The notes beneath the pieces were generated by a model. It was not told the DNA's origin, did not search any database, and was given only the letters and a program-made list of their open reading frames with translations. A DNA stretch of 64,000 nucleotides from Tigriopus japonicus (taxonomy: Eukaryota; Arthropoda; Copepoda; Harpacticoida; Harpacticidae): positions 555,106 to 619,105 of the forward strand of contig JAAGOF010000071.1 in assembly GCA_010645155.1 (NCBI GenBank), given 5' to 3'. Below are positions 33,480 through 48,500 of the stretch, one piece after another; the stretch's first letter is position 1, and every line of letters begins with the position of its first letter. Made by a program: the position numbers and the translations under genes.

Positions 33480-36400
33480 TCACATAGATCGCCAAAGAAT
33501 TCCGGCCAAATTACTTGACGATCAAACCTGAAAATACGAGTATTGTTCGTTAGTATAATTTATATGCTAAGGGTTATTTTCACATCCTAAATTTATGTAC
33601 TGAATGTGTAAGTCCGTCGTGCCAAAAACATTTTTATCTCAAGATTTCTTCTGATGTTAGCTATTCTTTTGAAACATCGGCCATTGAAACTAGAGCACTA
33701 ATTGAAACAACCACTCAAACAAAAGGATTAACTCCAGAAGACTCGCAAGCTGAATACGTATACGTATTTTTTTGCAATACTCTTTTTTTGTGTAGGTTTG
33801 TGTATTGTAGGCAAATGCAACTTCAGGACTCCTCGTCGCAAACTTTTGTATTTGGCGTAGTAATCACCGATCGCAAAGTTCTCGTTGCGTGAATTATTGC
33901 AAATTATTGAGTGACTCGATCCAAGTGAGTGCATATGATTTAGAACCAAGGAACCATAAGTGGCCTTAGCTGAACACTATATTTTGAGGTTGGAGTGACT
34001 GACAGCCACCAGTTTTGTTCGATATTTGTTGCCCAACATGCCATAGCTTTGTGAACGTCTTGCTTGAAAATATGCCGTAAATTATCCTTAATCCAACCAC
34101 ATTGATCTCTCAATACGAGGTGATCAGCATGAAAGTGATATTGATGGCTGGCTTCCCTCCCCATTTCCCTCCTGGGGCTTTTGACGCCCCACGAGATGAC
34201 TCCCCCCACACCCCTCGTATTTCGCCCATTCCAGACTCGCCTCGCTCCCTTCATCTAGATTGAGCCGGTTCCCTAACCTCTCAATAGTAAGAATAAGACA
34301 AGCCTGGTTGGTTGTTGATACCTTTTTTGTGTAGATTTAGTGTTCCACAGAACGTTGTAAACTGTACCCAATATGCATTTTGCCTCGGCTTTTGCCGCAC
34401 CCTGTTCCAGACATGCAATGGTTGAGGTGGAGGAGGCAGTTTGCCTCTTGACTAGAAAACCCATTGGGGACGGATGCTACGGGTTGAGTGTTGCGACTGA
34501 ACAAGTGGTGCATTGGAACTAAAAGAAGACGGGGAGCCAAGGGGAAGGAAAGAGAGCGAATAAGTGCCAGAGAAGAGGAAGGAAGACAGGAAAAGCTCAT
34601 TAGTGGGCATCAGGCGTACTACGTGAATACGAGCATTTGGAGACATTTGGGGGAAACCTGAAATTGCCATAAGGATCAGGGTAGCACTTGGAACTTTGGA
34701 TGGATTCTGAGCCGCTTCTTTTCTTTTTCCCTATTGTGGATCCAGCAACTTATTGTGGGGAATTGTCGTTCTATCTATTACCGGCATTGGAAGGGAAAAG
34801 CTTGAGCAACTAGAATTAAGACCGACCAATTCACCTGTTTTACGCCCAAAACTCAAGACGTTTGAAAGGAATTTAATTGTGCCATTATTTTTCGACGCTC
34901 TAACAGTTTTTGTCTGTCAACTATTTATGGCGGCTTGCTCCCTAACTAGTTGTCCGACGAACCGTAGCTAACATAACCTCACTGAAACTACATAACATAG
35001 AGCGAGTCATTTCCTCACGAGCCTAACCAGGCCAGCTAGGTATGAAGAAAAAGGTCCTCGAGATCAATCGCTCTGAGCTGAGTCTGGAGTCAAGCTCAAT
35101 TTCGACAATAAATCTCTCAATAGGCTCTAGCTAGCTCAAGTTGCCTTTGTGGCCGGTCGCAGAAGCGAAATGGCGATCTGTCTGGACACAAGCAAAAACC
35201 CACGAAATGTAAGCTTGCTAACAAGACAAGGTTTGAATTGAAATCTCAATGTCGGACGGAGGGAAAAGTCACAAATCTTCTTCTTCCACTCATTGAAGTG
35301 AAGTTTAACTGCAACCTCCGTCCGACCAATCTTGGCCAAGATGGGCAACGCTACATGTTACCTCTGCATCTATGGTCAAAAGCTTTTGGTTTTGGCTCAA
35401 GATCAGAGACCAAGCCGAACAGGTCTCTGTATTCCGGACACTTTGGTAGGTTTCTTCGTAATGCGAAAGGATCGTCTTGGACGGATGTTACGAAATTGTC
35501 CTTCAGTAATTCTGGGGCCCATGCCTTAAATGCAAATTGAATCTGCATGTGGCAATGGAAATAAGTTTGAAATGGCAATTTCGTGGAAGTGAAATTCCAA
35601 TTTAGAATTTGAAACGGTAAATTAAATTACATCAAAAAGGGCCCAGAGAACTCCATTACCCGTCTTTGCCGTTCCTTCCTCAGAACTAGGAAGATCATTT
35701 TTACTTGGAGAAACCTGTGTTGCAGCCATCCAAGAAATGCACTTCAACCACTGAAAACACACAAAAATAACTCAAGCAGCAACATGTGACCACTTACGAA
35801 AAGTGTTTCCAACTCCAGAATATTTAACATCCAAACCTTGCGCATTCAGTTACTTTATAAAACATATTTTCATGAAGAAAATACCCAACAAGTAACAATA
35901 CAAGAGCTTGGACTCTTGGCATTTCTGGCAATTTCTCAAAAGGGCTTTCAATTCACCTCGCTTCGTTCCATCTTCTGTGCAAGGTGAATGCAGCCGATGC
36001 TCTTTGTAGTGTAGCACTTGACTATAAACTTGCCATAGACATCACAATGATTGGATTAAATGCATTAGTTCCGTGAAGATAAGGCTCCTCGATTTGAATT
36101 CCTCTCCTCGAAACAAGCCAAAAGGAGGTAGTGAATGCCAGATGCTGCGAATTCATCCGGACGCCCAAATGCATCAACTCATCAGATCCTTGAAATTCTC
36201 ACCATTTTGTGTCTTTTTGCTCTTCTTTTTTGCCAAATATCTAAAGCGACTCTTGTGCAACACTCAATATGAATAATAGCACTCTTTTGTCAAGGGGAAG
36301 CAACACTAGCAGGGCTGTCCTATTATTGATGCATTTATCCTGCAACGGCATATGACTTTGTTGTAGCACTATGCGCTGGTGGTTCGGAAAAATACACATG

Positions 36401-39400
36401 TACTATACTATCTATGTACAATATATCGGGTTCGGTGAGAACGTGGGCTTCTTATCTGAGAACCTTTCTCGTGAAGGACAAAGAATGGCGTAGATATGGC
36501 ACCACTTTCTTGGATGGAGAGACTCCTCACTGACATCAGTAAAATAGATTTAATTTCCGGCCTCTTGTTACCATTCTAAAGACGGCAAAGTGAGCAAGGA
36601 AAGTGGTTTTAGGTCAAATTCCGTCCGATTCTCCCGGCGGTACAATCAAAAAAGACGGTTTTGTTCCGAGGATCCCTTAGAGTGTTGTCTTGTATAGTAC
36701 ATATAGCATACCTAAAGTTATTGTGCAGCTCAAACACTGATCTTTGGAACTTGAGAACTTGGTGCCAAGAACACGGATCTAATCTTTGTGTGATGGACAA
36801 CGAGCTACAAACGATGCGACATCGAGATCGCAACAATGGGATGCTTCGAGAATAGAGAAAAAAGTGCTGGGGAAGCAAAAAGAACACACAATTTCCGCGC
36901 CTTGGCACCTTTAATGTGTCTGCGGGCCACACTGCAACAACATCTCTCAAGTCTCCGCACAATAATGTACTGCAAAGAAGGTTTTTCGAGGAAACAGCCT
37001 TGAAAACAGAACATCGGGCACAAAACTTGGTTTCTTGTCTTGTGATCTAGACTGGACTCGGCGATTTAACCGAATGAAAAGAACTGCCAACAACTTCCTT
37101 TTGTCTGTATTGTCGTGGAGATATGGGAAATTTCCAGACCACCAATTTGGTTTGAGTTCTCTTTCTTTCTGTTTGTCTCTTTATTTGAACTCGTGGACAG
37201 AGGAGTGATTTTGGTAAATCAAAGCTAGTGACAGGTTCTCTCAAATAAATGTTGCCAAAAATGAATGAAGAAATATGGTGGGAACAGATCTTTCGTCAGT
37301 TCTGCAATGGAGGAAGAAGAAGCCTTCAATTGATCAAACTGAAATACTACGATCAGTTTGTACGTCGTTCATAAATAGCCAGACATTTTTAGCATTGCGT
37401 GTCGGAAATAAGTAATTATAAAGAGCGAGTGAATCATCATAAGTTCGTCTCTTTAATTGTCGGTAAATTTAGGTGCAGGCCATAAATGCATTGGCGATGT
37501 ACAGTACGGTACTGTGCGTGTACATGTGAAAACCGTGATTGTAATGGAGAAAACGTCCATAAAGTTTCATTTAATGACATGCCGATGCGTGCAAGGGGGA
37601 TAATGCATTTTTATTTTCACTTGGCCAAAGCTGGCAAAATAATCAATGACCAAAAAGCAACTCACCTCTCTGAATTTCAGTGCTTCTCCAGCAGAACCTC
37701 TAATATTATTCCTTTTTTCGGGAATGGGCCTCATGAGTGATCACTCATTTCCATCCTCCTTGGATCACGTACCCGAATCACGTACAAAGAAAGATTCGGG
37801 TTTTTTTTTCAATCCATTCTGCTCTCCCATTTGGCCAATAGTCGATATCCCTTTTACTGGCTGTGTATTGTATATTGTGCTTGAGTCTTGTGGCACGATT
37901 CGGCGTCATCCATCGATTCTTGTCCGAATCTTGGTCCGCGATCCAAATCCCCAATCCCCGAAACCCTCAATCAACATAAAACCAATTCTATATATCTATC
38001 CTTGTCTTGCACTAGAGAGACGGAAAAGGCAAAGAATTAGCTTGATTAGATTGATTTCGAGCCAGAAAAGCCACGATCACGACAACGTTGGGCTTCCCAT
38101 CGGACCCTCATTTTGGCGAATCAATTAAAACTAAAAGCAATTTCTATGTCTATCGTTCAAAAAAAGAAGAAATGTTGTTCCTGGTTGGTCAAAGTCTTTT
38201 CCAAATGAGTGCTCTCTTGCAATTCCAAGATATTTTTTCTCCAACTTCTTTCACGCTATTTTCCGTACAACGTAGAGGTCTAGAGAAGTGATGAAGAGAG
38301 TCAATATTTCGTTCTCGTTCCATATTTTTCCTCGAGCTCCTGTCGAAATTTTCGATTCTTCTCATTCTTGGTGGATCCTACCATGGAACCGCGAAGAGAA
38401 GCCATTTGACAGTTTTACTGGGACGACCGAACCATTTTGCAACCTTTGGGATCGAAATCTCAAAAGATAGAGTGTGAAAGAGAAAAAACTGCTCCCCTTT
38501 CAATTATTGACCGAGGTTGTTGGAAGAGGAACAGTTCTCAAGACTAGTTCCATCCTTAGACTTGCTTTCTTCAGAGCTGGAGATGGTAATTCAATGGCAG
38601 ATGCGGAACCAACGACAGCATGATCTTAGAAATATGACATCTTTATGTGGTCCTTTCCTTTCACTCTCAAGGCAAAAGGCAAATGTAGGGTAGTATTCCA
38701 TGTCAGAGGAATGTGGAACACACCGAAAGCGCTCGAAAATTAAGTTTTATGATGAGACTCTGAGCCGGTTCAGAACTGACTTACACAACGACATTGCATT
38801 AGTATGAAAAATGTTAATTCGATTTGCGCACTTCCTGCTCCTCCCAGATCTAATAGTAAAGGCAAAGGGTCGCTTCGTTCGAAAAAAGGCTTCTGCTTGC
38901 TTTGAGAGAGCCTTTCTGAACCCCTGTCCTCGATGGCCTTACTCTCACTAGTGCTCTTCTTATCTTTTCTGGGCTTTGCCGCAGTGGTAGATGGATAATA
39001 TGATGAGGGGTGAAAGAGAATGAGAGTGGGTTATCCACATTTCTCTATCACAACCCTTTCACAAGAGCTGAATGGTTTGATCACACAATCGGGCCTGGCA
39101 CTAAGTTTACTTAGCAGAGAGCAGAAGCCTTTCGTTCAATCTTAGTTCCTTCCTTACGTTTCTATGTAATACGACGTATCAAAGCACTCGTTGTACTTTG
39201 TACTTCAGGAGTGCTCATCGTTCCCTCTTGATTTGGATGATACGGATACAAGTTTCTTTGGATTTTCTCCCCCATTTGTACCCACTCAAGACTTTTTGTT
39301 CCACAAGAAAACGAGGGTGCTGGTTATAAGGAAGGAACTCAACTTTTTGGGCACAGATGTACTGAGGCTGACTTAAAGGATCTTGAAATTGGCTTATAAT

Positions 39401-42400
39401 CAGTCCTGAGTCCCTTGTCAATACGCCCTAGAGGAGACCAGTGCTCCCTTTGATAGGCCAATCAAGTGGTGAACCGTTTTCACATCTGTGAGTTAGGGAA
39501 GTTATTCGTCAGGAATTGCATGATTGCTTGCTAGCTGTTTCTCTTTTTCTTCTTCTTTGCATATCGGTGCTCCGTATCTGTTCCTGATTGTCTGAAATCT
39601 TCTTTTCCTCATTGCATCCAGCCAGATCATTTGAGCCAATCTGCCAAGATAGTCGGTCGTTTCCAAGAAAGTGCCGAGAACAAGAGAGATCCCCTCCAAG
39701 CTGAGAGCGAGAAAATCAGCAAGTACAGAGAAGCGCGTAGTGGTAGTCAAATGCCAACTTCTTCGAACTCCCCTAATTATGCCGAATTGGGTGCTTTTCG
39801 ACCCACATCTATTGGCAAACTTTCCGTCTGATAAAGGCGGGGAAATTTCGAATGCTCATCAGTAGCCTAACGATAATGGTATCTGGGTGTTGTGTGTTTG
39901 GTCGAAAAAAACAGGCAATACTCCAACAACCCCTTTTAACATGCGGAAGTGTCTGACAAGTGAGGGGCGGATCTCTCCCATAACTCTTGTTTCCAGGTGG
40001 AGAACTTTCCATAATTAGAGCAGCTTTTTTTTCATGACAGTTCCAAAGAGACAAGCAAGAAAAAGCATGCTCGGCTGATAGTAGAAGCCATTGTTTTTAT
40101 TATAACTGCTATTGTTTTTTATGCCGAAATTGTTGTAGAACTATCTGATTTTGCAGCGGGTCCATTGGTGAAGCACACGAGGGGTGAAACGCACTGAAGC
40201 TGAAAAGAATATCAAACTGTCACGCTAGTTTAGAGAGATAAGTAAGGAGGAGCATTGCCGGGCTAACACAGTTGAATAGCAAGAGTACAACGGGAACAAC
40301 TAACAAAGGAGTCCTCTGCCTTTTTGGTTAAATGGGTCTCGTGTTTATTCGTCTCGGAAAGGTTTTTACAAAGGAATCATTACCAGGAAAGAAAAACAAC
40401 AACACCGCTTCCGAAGTGAGCCAGAGTTAACATAATTATGACAACAAATCATTATGAAAATGCCTTTTCTCTTTTGATAGTAGTCATTAAAACGGTCTGT
40501 TCAGATCCTTAAACACCATTTGTAAGAGTAATAATAATGTTTCTCATGGAGCTTGTTCAGTAAATCTCCGCGAGCAGGTGTCGTCCAAGGCGTTTTTATT
40601 AGCGCATAGATATAGCTAGGCAATTAATGAAGGAATGATTGAGTGAATGCCTAGAAGTCATGTGATTATCGTCCTTGCCTTGATGCCAAATGTTCTAGAG
40701 TCGTTTGGGATGACGAAAGAAGTGTGATTCAGCCCATCTATTCATCGGTTTGCCAGAGGACAACTTTCACGGTCAGATTACATTTAGTGGTCTTGGCATC
40801 AAACCCCAAAGAAGAACCAAGCACAAGGAGCTGTCCAACCATTTAGGGTTATATTCCTTTACAGCGAACAGTACATCCGTCCATCATTCTTATGGATCTT
40901 CTCCACCCTTTTGTGTGGTATAAGCCATTGAAGCGGATTTTCGCTTTTCTTTGGCGTCATAATTGAGGCAAAAAATCATTCTCGATACAAAAGCCATACG
41001 AGGTGGTGTTTTTTCTCAGAAAATTCCATCATGTCACAACGTGGCTTAAGGATTTCTGAGGTCTCTCTGATCCGCAGACGTTAAATATGACATGGGTGTC
41101 TGATGTTTAGAGCTGGGCCGGTCGTAAAGGGATAAAACCTTGAGGTTTTAGCACCACGTCGTTCTGCCCGCAAATTTGCCTCCAAGAAAGAAGTACCGCC
41201 TTCAATAGTCGATGTTACAATCCTCGAGTCGCCTTTTGTTGCTTCCAATCTCTTTTGTTTTACCAAAGTTAAAAGATGCTTGTGATGGGAGGAGGTACTA
41301 TTTTTTGTTCTCTCTCAAAATGGAACGGATCGTCATGCTTGTTATGGGAAAACATTGGGAGAGTTGGCGAGCAATCGAACCTTCATATGTGTCGTCAGTC
41401 CCACTTGTTGAAGTTGGAGGGGACCGTTGAATATTCTATTCTCAGAGAACAAGAGGGGGAAGATGGTTGGTCAGTAATGTATACTCCCACTTGTCAAGGA
41501 GGTAGAGTGGGGCCAATATGCCGTTGTGAGATTTCCCAGGATTGTTGGGTACGTCCTGGGGAGACCCTTAACAGGCATGTAAAGGCATATCATTGTTTCT
41601 TGCTTACAAAAGGCTTTTGGCTCAGCAAAGAGCACCGCGAAACGGGAGGGGAGCTAGGATTTTTATTTCTACTTCACTGTCAACTGGATTTTTACATCAC
41701 TTTTCGTAGAGAAACGTCACTTTTTGAATAATAAATTTACATGGCCATTGGCTCATAGATCCTTTCATTTCTTTGCTACAACTCTTTAAAAGAGTATTGC
41801 CAGTGACGCTTCTCTCTCAATATAAACCTGGTTTTTGGTTGGCAAGGAAGAAACAAGACAGGAGGGAATTCCTCATTTCCCTTCATTGTGCTTACACATG
41901 CTATTCATACTTACAAAGGAGATGTCCTCCTCCTTCTTCTCCTACTTTCTGTTTCCCTTACTTCCCTCATTCCTTTTTCTTTCTTTCTCACTCTGTGCTC
42001 TTCCTGTTCCTTATCCCAAGAAAGTTTATCCGTGTTCGTGCTCGCAAACCAAATGTATTTTGCCCATGTTCCCTCTTCTTCTTCTTCTATTTGTCCTGGG
42101 TTACTACTGTACCGTACTCTCTCGGATAACATGGTCCCAAAGCTGCTGGTACATCGAAAATTACATTCAGCACATATTATTATGCTCATATAAATGTACT
42201 ACATACACATATCTAGCCTCAAAGGCGTAATTCAAGCCGCCTGAGCGACAAAGAATTTGAAGTTCCATTCCATACCCGATGTTACTTTACATCTACGTCT
42301 ACCGAAGGCCATCTCAAGACGTCTGCCAGCCTGCTTGTGTGTAATATAAATGAAACTAATTTCAAGAACTCAAAAGAATGAAACATTCTTGGGAAAACAA

Positions 42401-42575
42401 CTTGAAGGCAGACGGTAAGGCAATATTTGCCCGCCGAGGGTTTCCAAGTTCTCGGTTTAACTGAAGAGCTTTGAAGAGGAAAAATGAATGCCAATGCCCT
42501 GACATGTTTCTCAACCTATTTCGTTCTCATTTCAGGTGATGTAGGAATGCATTGGTTGTGATCAGTGAAAGGACC

Positions 42576-45500
42576 ATGATCCAGATGATCGCTAATACCG
42601 ACGAAGTTGGGTCTTGGCCAAGGGAGGGCCACGATCCTCCTCCGGAATTTCTCATTCCACCACCGCCTTTGCCAGATTTTTTGGTGGACCAAAACTGTCA
42701 ATCACGGGAAGAATCCTTTCAAGATTCTCTGGAAACATGTGATATTAACACGGTAAGACCCATCGTATCCCTTTGACGCGGCGAAATGCCTTCGGTTTAT
42801 TGTTTATTCTGAGTGAAAGTCAGCTACAGTAGGTTGAAGGCGTTATGTTATGGATAGGTTATGTCGACTCATCTTACTGAAATCTGACTTGTCATGGTCC
42901 TGGCTTTGGAGACACTTTCATCGGTGAATTGAATACAGTCAAAGTCAGTGGGGTATCAAAAAGAGCTATGACTCGTCGGTCAGTAGTTGTTCTCGATTCA
43001 CCTGGCCGTTGGCTGTAAAGTCGTCCAACGAACAACCCACCTATCTAGCCAATAAGACAAACCAAGCGAATTAAAAGCCAAAATGGGTCTGAAAGTAGGC
43101 TTTAATGCTTCAAAGAACTATTTACTCGAGACTTCGGGTCGAACCTTGTCTCTTGGTGGAGATTATCACGCCCAAGTGAGTTGTGAGTGGTGGTTGAATG
43201 ACGGGACCACCATGTTCTCCACGGGAATTTGTCCTGATGAATCGGATTCGGAGAGTAAAAATGCGTTGGGAAGCTATGTAGAAGTTCGGCAACTCCAAAT
43301 TTGGGGCTTTTAATGACTTCAAAAATATCTTGGAAGGCAAGAATTGGCCCCCTTGACTTGTTTGAAGTGATCCATATTTGGCTTTGGACGTAATTATCAT
43401 TTCAACACCCAAGTGTTCTATACAATGTACACATACAGTAGTAGTACAGCGACTGCCTCGTTCATCTCTGCTATTAGTGCTACAGTTTCTATCTGTAAGG
43501 ACAGAGCACACCATCTGGAGTCAAGCATCCGTTAAGTGCACCAAAAGAAGGACTTCCAATGCTTTTGTAGATCCTCTGGGATCCCCCTTGACACTTGGAC
43601 GACGGTGGGCTGTATTTGGTTGTGCTTTGGATGTGTTCGAGCCACCAAAAGCGGATTATTATTGACTTGGTGAAGGCCAAGAAACGGGTCGATTCTTTTT
43701 CATACATCTTGTAATGGGAAGTTGTAGAGAGGCGAAACAATTAGTCCATTACGTGACCAATGATTAATCACGAGCCCAGAAGCCGGGAGATCAGGGGCTT
43801 GGACGGTTGTCTGGTTGACCACCACCACCACCACCATTAGACCAACCAACATCTTCTCAGTCTCATTGTTCTACTCAAACCCTGAGGGAAAGCCTTAAGC
43901 AGGCTTAAATGGAAGCCTCCGCTAATGGGTCACTGATGCTAGGAAGTATATTTAGTTCTCTCTAATGCTTGCCTTCCAAATGGTTATGACCCGAAGGCAG
44001 AAAGGATTTCCTCAATATCCCTCTCATTTTTCATAATTCCAAGACTGTCATTTAACTTCTCAAAGACTACAAAGACCGCCTTGGTTGACTCGTGTATGTA
44101 CTATTTATTTCTTCTCCACCATTGAATCTCATGGCAAGGGCGTCATGAACAAAGGTATCTATATGCTTCTTTTGTGAACATTTTTTCCAGTAATTGTGAC
44201 ACCTTTGATCAATTTGATCTGGATAGTGGTTGTCGAGAAAACTAGGTTAAATAGTCGATTCTTTCAAGGAAAGAAGAGATGGCGAGAATTGATGGATTGA
44301 CAGGCGGAAAAAAGGATCTTGATGCATCATCCTTCTCCTTTCCCCGGGGAATGACCATTGATCCGTGGATATTTAATGGTTTCAAGATCGATTGAGAGGA
44401 GCCTACTTTTAGCACTCAATGAAAAAGAAATAAATTAGAGCCAAGAGAATTGATGATGGCTTGATCTGAACTCTTTAGTAGCACTTAGAACGGATGAAAG
44501 ACGACGACTACGACGACCTTTGTGCTGAAGACTCGTTCGTAACCAGTGTCCGTATTAAAAGCCATTCCTCTCAGATTGGATGGGCTAGGTGATCTTATCA
44601 TTCAGGGCAGGACGGCTCGATATAGCTCAAGAGGGGAAAATATGAAGTAGAAAGAAAGAACTTCAATTTTATCCGTTCAAGATGCAATGCCTAGCATCAT
44701 CCATGTGTCTTGATTTTGATCAGTCCTGACAGAGGAAATTGCTTGCCATGTACTCCGTACAGAAAAAGGTGCTCATAATCATGTGGATAAGTTCAAAGGG
44801 TTAATTTATGGCACTTTTATGGGCCCCCCATTAAACGAGGAAACATCAAGTCCAACCAGTGGTTTATGTCTTGTCCTGTCGTGATGGTTTGAGCCAATGT
44901 GATCCACAATGTCGTTTGTCAGGTGCATTCAAGGCAATTTTGGACATCCAAATCAAGATGAAAAGCCCAGCTACCCAATTTTGTGTCTGAAGTTCCACCT
45001 GATTACGGAGCTGAATGCCGACCCAGTCGGAATCGGTGAGATCTTGACATCTTTATTTCCAGCACGAGATCCATATCACATGAACTCTCGAACAGTTTTT
45101 GCTCTTAAAATCATGATTTTTCGGATTTCTTTCGGGTTGAAACGTCTCGGGTCAGAAAAGTGTACTAAGAGTCCCGTGCTCATCTCACCGTGGGATGAAG
45201 TCTTAAAACTGGGCGTTGCAGATATAATTTTGGACCAGAAAGTGCGTAATTGCGGCCCATAGATCATATCTGCAGGCAATCTATGCACACCTAGAAACGT
45301 TCAGTGTTTCTCCTCAATGAAGGATTCAGGTTAGTATTTGAAGGTACCTAATCAGAGGTCTTAACAAGAGCTATTGGAAACTACAGAAAACCAAACCAGT
45401 ACTGTATAAAAATGGCTTCGTCTGGTCTGGACCAATCCAGTGAACCTTCGACTAAAGTCCAGAGATTTATGAAGAGTTCATGAAAGTGTATATTAACCTC

Positions 45501-48500
45501 GGAAGTGCACAGTGATGACCTAATATGGCACATATGTGCAAGAAAAATGAGGATATCTCGCAGAAAATCAGCGTTTCCCTCGCAGTCCCCCTGCCCTATC
45601 CAAATGACTGTCATTATCCGGTCCATAAGTACCCATGCGGACCATCTGGGCCGACCTTCTCCCACGTCAGGCCCGCCTTGACAATAAAATTCTAGAGCTT
45701 CAACCATCCATCCCCTGTTGTTTCTCCCATTGTTCGATCCACTCCAACCTAATGATTATCATCATTATCGTCGACGGCAGTTTGATCAGGATTCTTTGCA
45801 CAGTACTGTAGGCAACAAGGGCAACTCTTCTCTTCGGAACTTTTGCAACACGCTGTCGAGGTTTTCTACTCGTTTGCTTGCTTGCTTGATCTCGGAATCG
45901 TCATCGTAATGATTATTACGTGATCAACAAATGCGGACTTCAAATTGGGGAGTCATGACGAACCATTAGTTTTGGATGTGAATCGGCTTAGGGATGATGA
46001 TGAACCGTGCTTCAACGGAGAAGGAAGCTTGAACTTGAGCGGCTTTTTAACGCCATCCACACGCGGTATGCTGGATGTTGGCTTTATTGTTGTTCTGGGA
46101 CACACCCAACAATCTAATTATCGAAGCACCCTAAGTAAAAACTTGAATCAATATCCTGTTAAGTGGACCATTCCCACGATCATCTACGCATCATAACACC
46201 TCTGCCATGCGTATTTTTGTGTGAAAAGGTGCCTTGAACAAGCAAATCAAGTGCTCGGCGATTCCATCATTCATGATGCCCTTTTCCCTGGATTTTTTTT
46301 TCATCGCATGATGGATGCTCGTTGTCTTCTTTCATCCGAAAGTTTCGCCCTCAAAATGGATAAAGCGAAAGACTTGTTGAATGCATGAAGTTTGAACATT
46401 ACAAAAAGCACACGCCTTGGCCAAATTTCGACGGTCTAGGTCGAAAAAGTGAACAAACGGAGGCCTGAATCAATATTCTCGATCCATATTTACGGCCCAT
46501 TGAGCTCTTGAAAACAGATACAGACATAGATCATCATCATCATCCACATCATCGGGATCGGAAGCGGGGAAAACGTAGGCATCGGGGTCTAATTTTCTCA
46601 GGGTGGAGTACCTAATAATTTGATCTCCGAATGCCTATGGTGTTCCCCTCCCAAATAAGGCACCCCTGTGGCCTCTGCAGTATGAAGGGTATGTAGAACT
46701 TCACTCAACGGCTGATCTTTTTACTTCTTATGCGGTTGAAGCCCATTCGCTCTCACAATTGTCCGTTTTATCTGGAGGTGATCTGTTTGGGTACCTCCGT
46801 TTAGTATTTATCTTCAAATGTAAAGGCATTATTACCGACCGTATCAAAATTACCCTGAGAATGTGGTGTATTATTATATTTTATTGTGACTTTTACCTGT
46901 TTTGAGTATTATTATCTTTAAGAAGGATACTGAAAAATGCTTTTTAACCTCCTTTTTCGATTTCATTTCTAATGTGGTTTAAATTTGAGGAACGTTCTGT
47001 ATTCCTCAAACATATATACAAAAATACATGAAAATGCAAGCCATTTCAAATCAAAATGGAATGGAAGCATTGGTCTGAAAGTATATGCTGCTCAAAAACA
47101 ACCAATATTAGCCTTTCTGTTCTCAAACTTTTTTGTATACGGATACTCTGGTCTCAATTAAGAGCACTATGATCGAGTTTGTTTTGAACACAGGCGGCAC
47201 GAAGAGTGAACAGCCCTATTTTAGTCGCATGGTCGGGCTAACATTAGTCACGTACGACGACGACTCGAGTTTTCACGTTGAGAAGTCAATCAAGATCTCA
47301 GGTTTGATGTTGTAATAATCTGATAATATCAGCACATTCTCCAACCATGATTACAGGGCCATCTTCTGATAGAGGCTCGTAAGATCTTTTTACTGCTCAG
47401 CCTCCTCCATTGTCCATAGCGTATCCCCGATATGTTTTACAACTGTACAACTGCCAATTATTTCTGTTGGGGCGAAGAACACGAAGGTGTTAACATCATC
47501 GAGCTGTCCATCCAATCGCCCAATCATGACAACAAACCACCACCTGTACTAGTACTACAGCCCAGCCGCATATAACTGACATTTCAAATCGAAAATTGCC
47601 CTCCGATTACAACGCCTGGATTTGTTGAATTATTGGTAAATACCACAAACCGAAAGTTCGTTTCAAGCCGCGACGAGGAAAGACGCTTCAAGAGAATGAG
47701 AGCCAAAGCGAGAGATTCTAATGAGGAAGAAAAGGAGGAATTGATTTCGAATTCCAAAGTTCTAGCTAGGACCCTTACACGTAGATCTTGGTCGCCGCCG
47801 CCGACAAAGACAATAGATCTGGGGCTCGTAAAAAACGAACTTCCCAAATTAGACTCGTTTTATGGTGGAATGAGAGGAAGAAATGGGATTAGAGAGAGAG
47901 AGAAAGAGGAGGGGAGAGTGCAAACCTCTCTCATTATTTTGGGACATTATTGACCTTGGATGTCATTAGAACACGGATTAAATGCACGATTTCTTCATCA
48001 AAACTAAACCCAGGGACTACTGGCTCTAAATGACTTCATTGCATTGTTGGCCATGGATTTCCATTCTCGTTTTGGAATTCCATGCCCAACATTTTGTTGA
48101 GCCATGTGAGTATGAGAGTTCGTGGATACAATGTCCATGTAGGACAGTGTACACTTTAATTTTATATTCATTGCATCTTGCCAATTCCAATGTTTTCCCA
48201 CGGCGAAAAAGAATAGCTTTCATTCATCCCTACTCATTTCATCTCCATAATGTTCGAACTAACCAAAAAGTCTCTTGTCTCACGATGGTTTTCCCCTCTG
48301 CCCTTTATTCCTCACAAAAATGTTTCGGCATTTCTCTGAAACCAAATTACTTTTCAAGCCATTTGAACTCGGTGTTCGTTCGGAACAAAACCTTGCAGGT
48401 TCAATTCCCAGAAAAAATATGAATTCAAAAAAGCGAAAGAAAAGTCCACTTAGCGCAGGTTTTTAATCAAGCCAAGGACACATTAGCTGCCCTCAAATCC

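Larger units (their letters stand above)
32538..42535. other. About 10 kb without a supported gene; SINE head and inverted repeats at its left end
   Basis: Apart from the repeats at 32835-33479, I see no recognisable exon, RNA gene or transposon. Open frames up to 160 codons (for example 37646-38128 and 41276-41731) lack domains, splice context and neighbours in phase. The region may be the first intron of the membrane-protein gene at 42576, if the untranslated exon near 30 kb is real. Confidence 0.45.

Noticed and set aside
41276..41731. 151-codon open frame on the + strand
   Set aside because: No family resemblance, irregular composition, no neighbouring exon in phase.
44909..45262. 117-codon open frame with a plausible start
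   Set aside because: No domain recognised and no splice sites linking it to other coding sequence; not enough to call a gene.
48400..48412. B-box-like GGTTCAATTCC
   Set aside because: No A-box or cloverleaf upstream; single match by chance.
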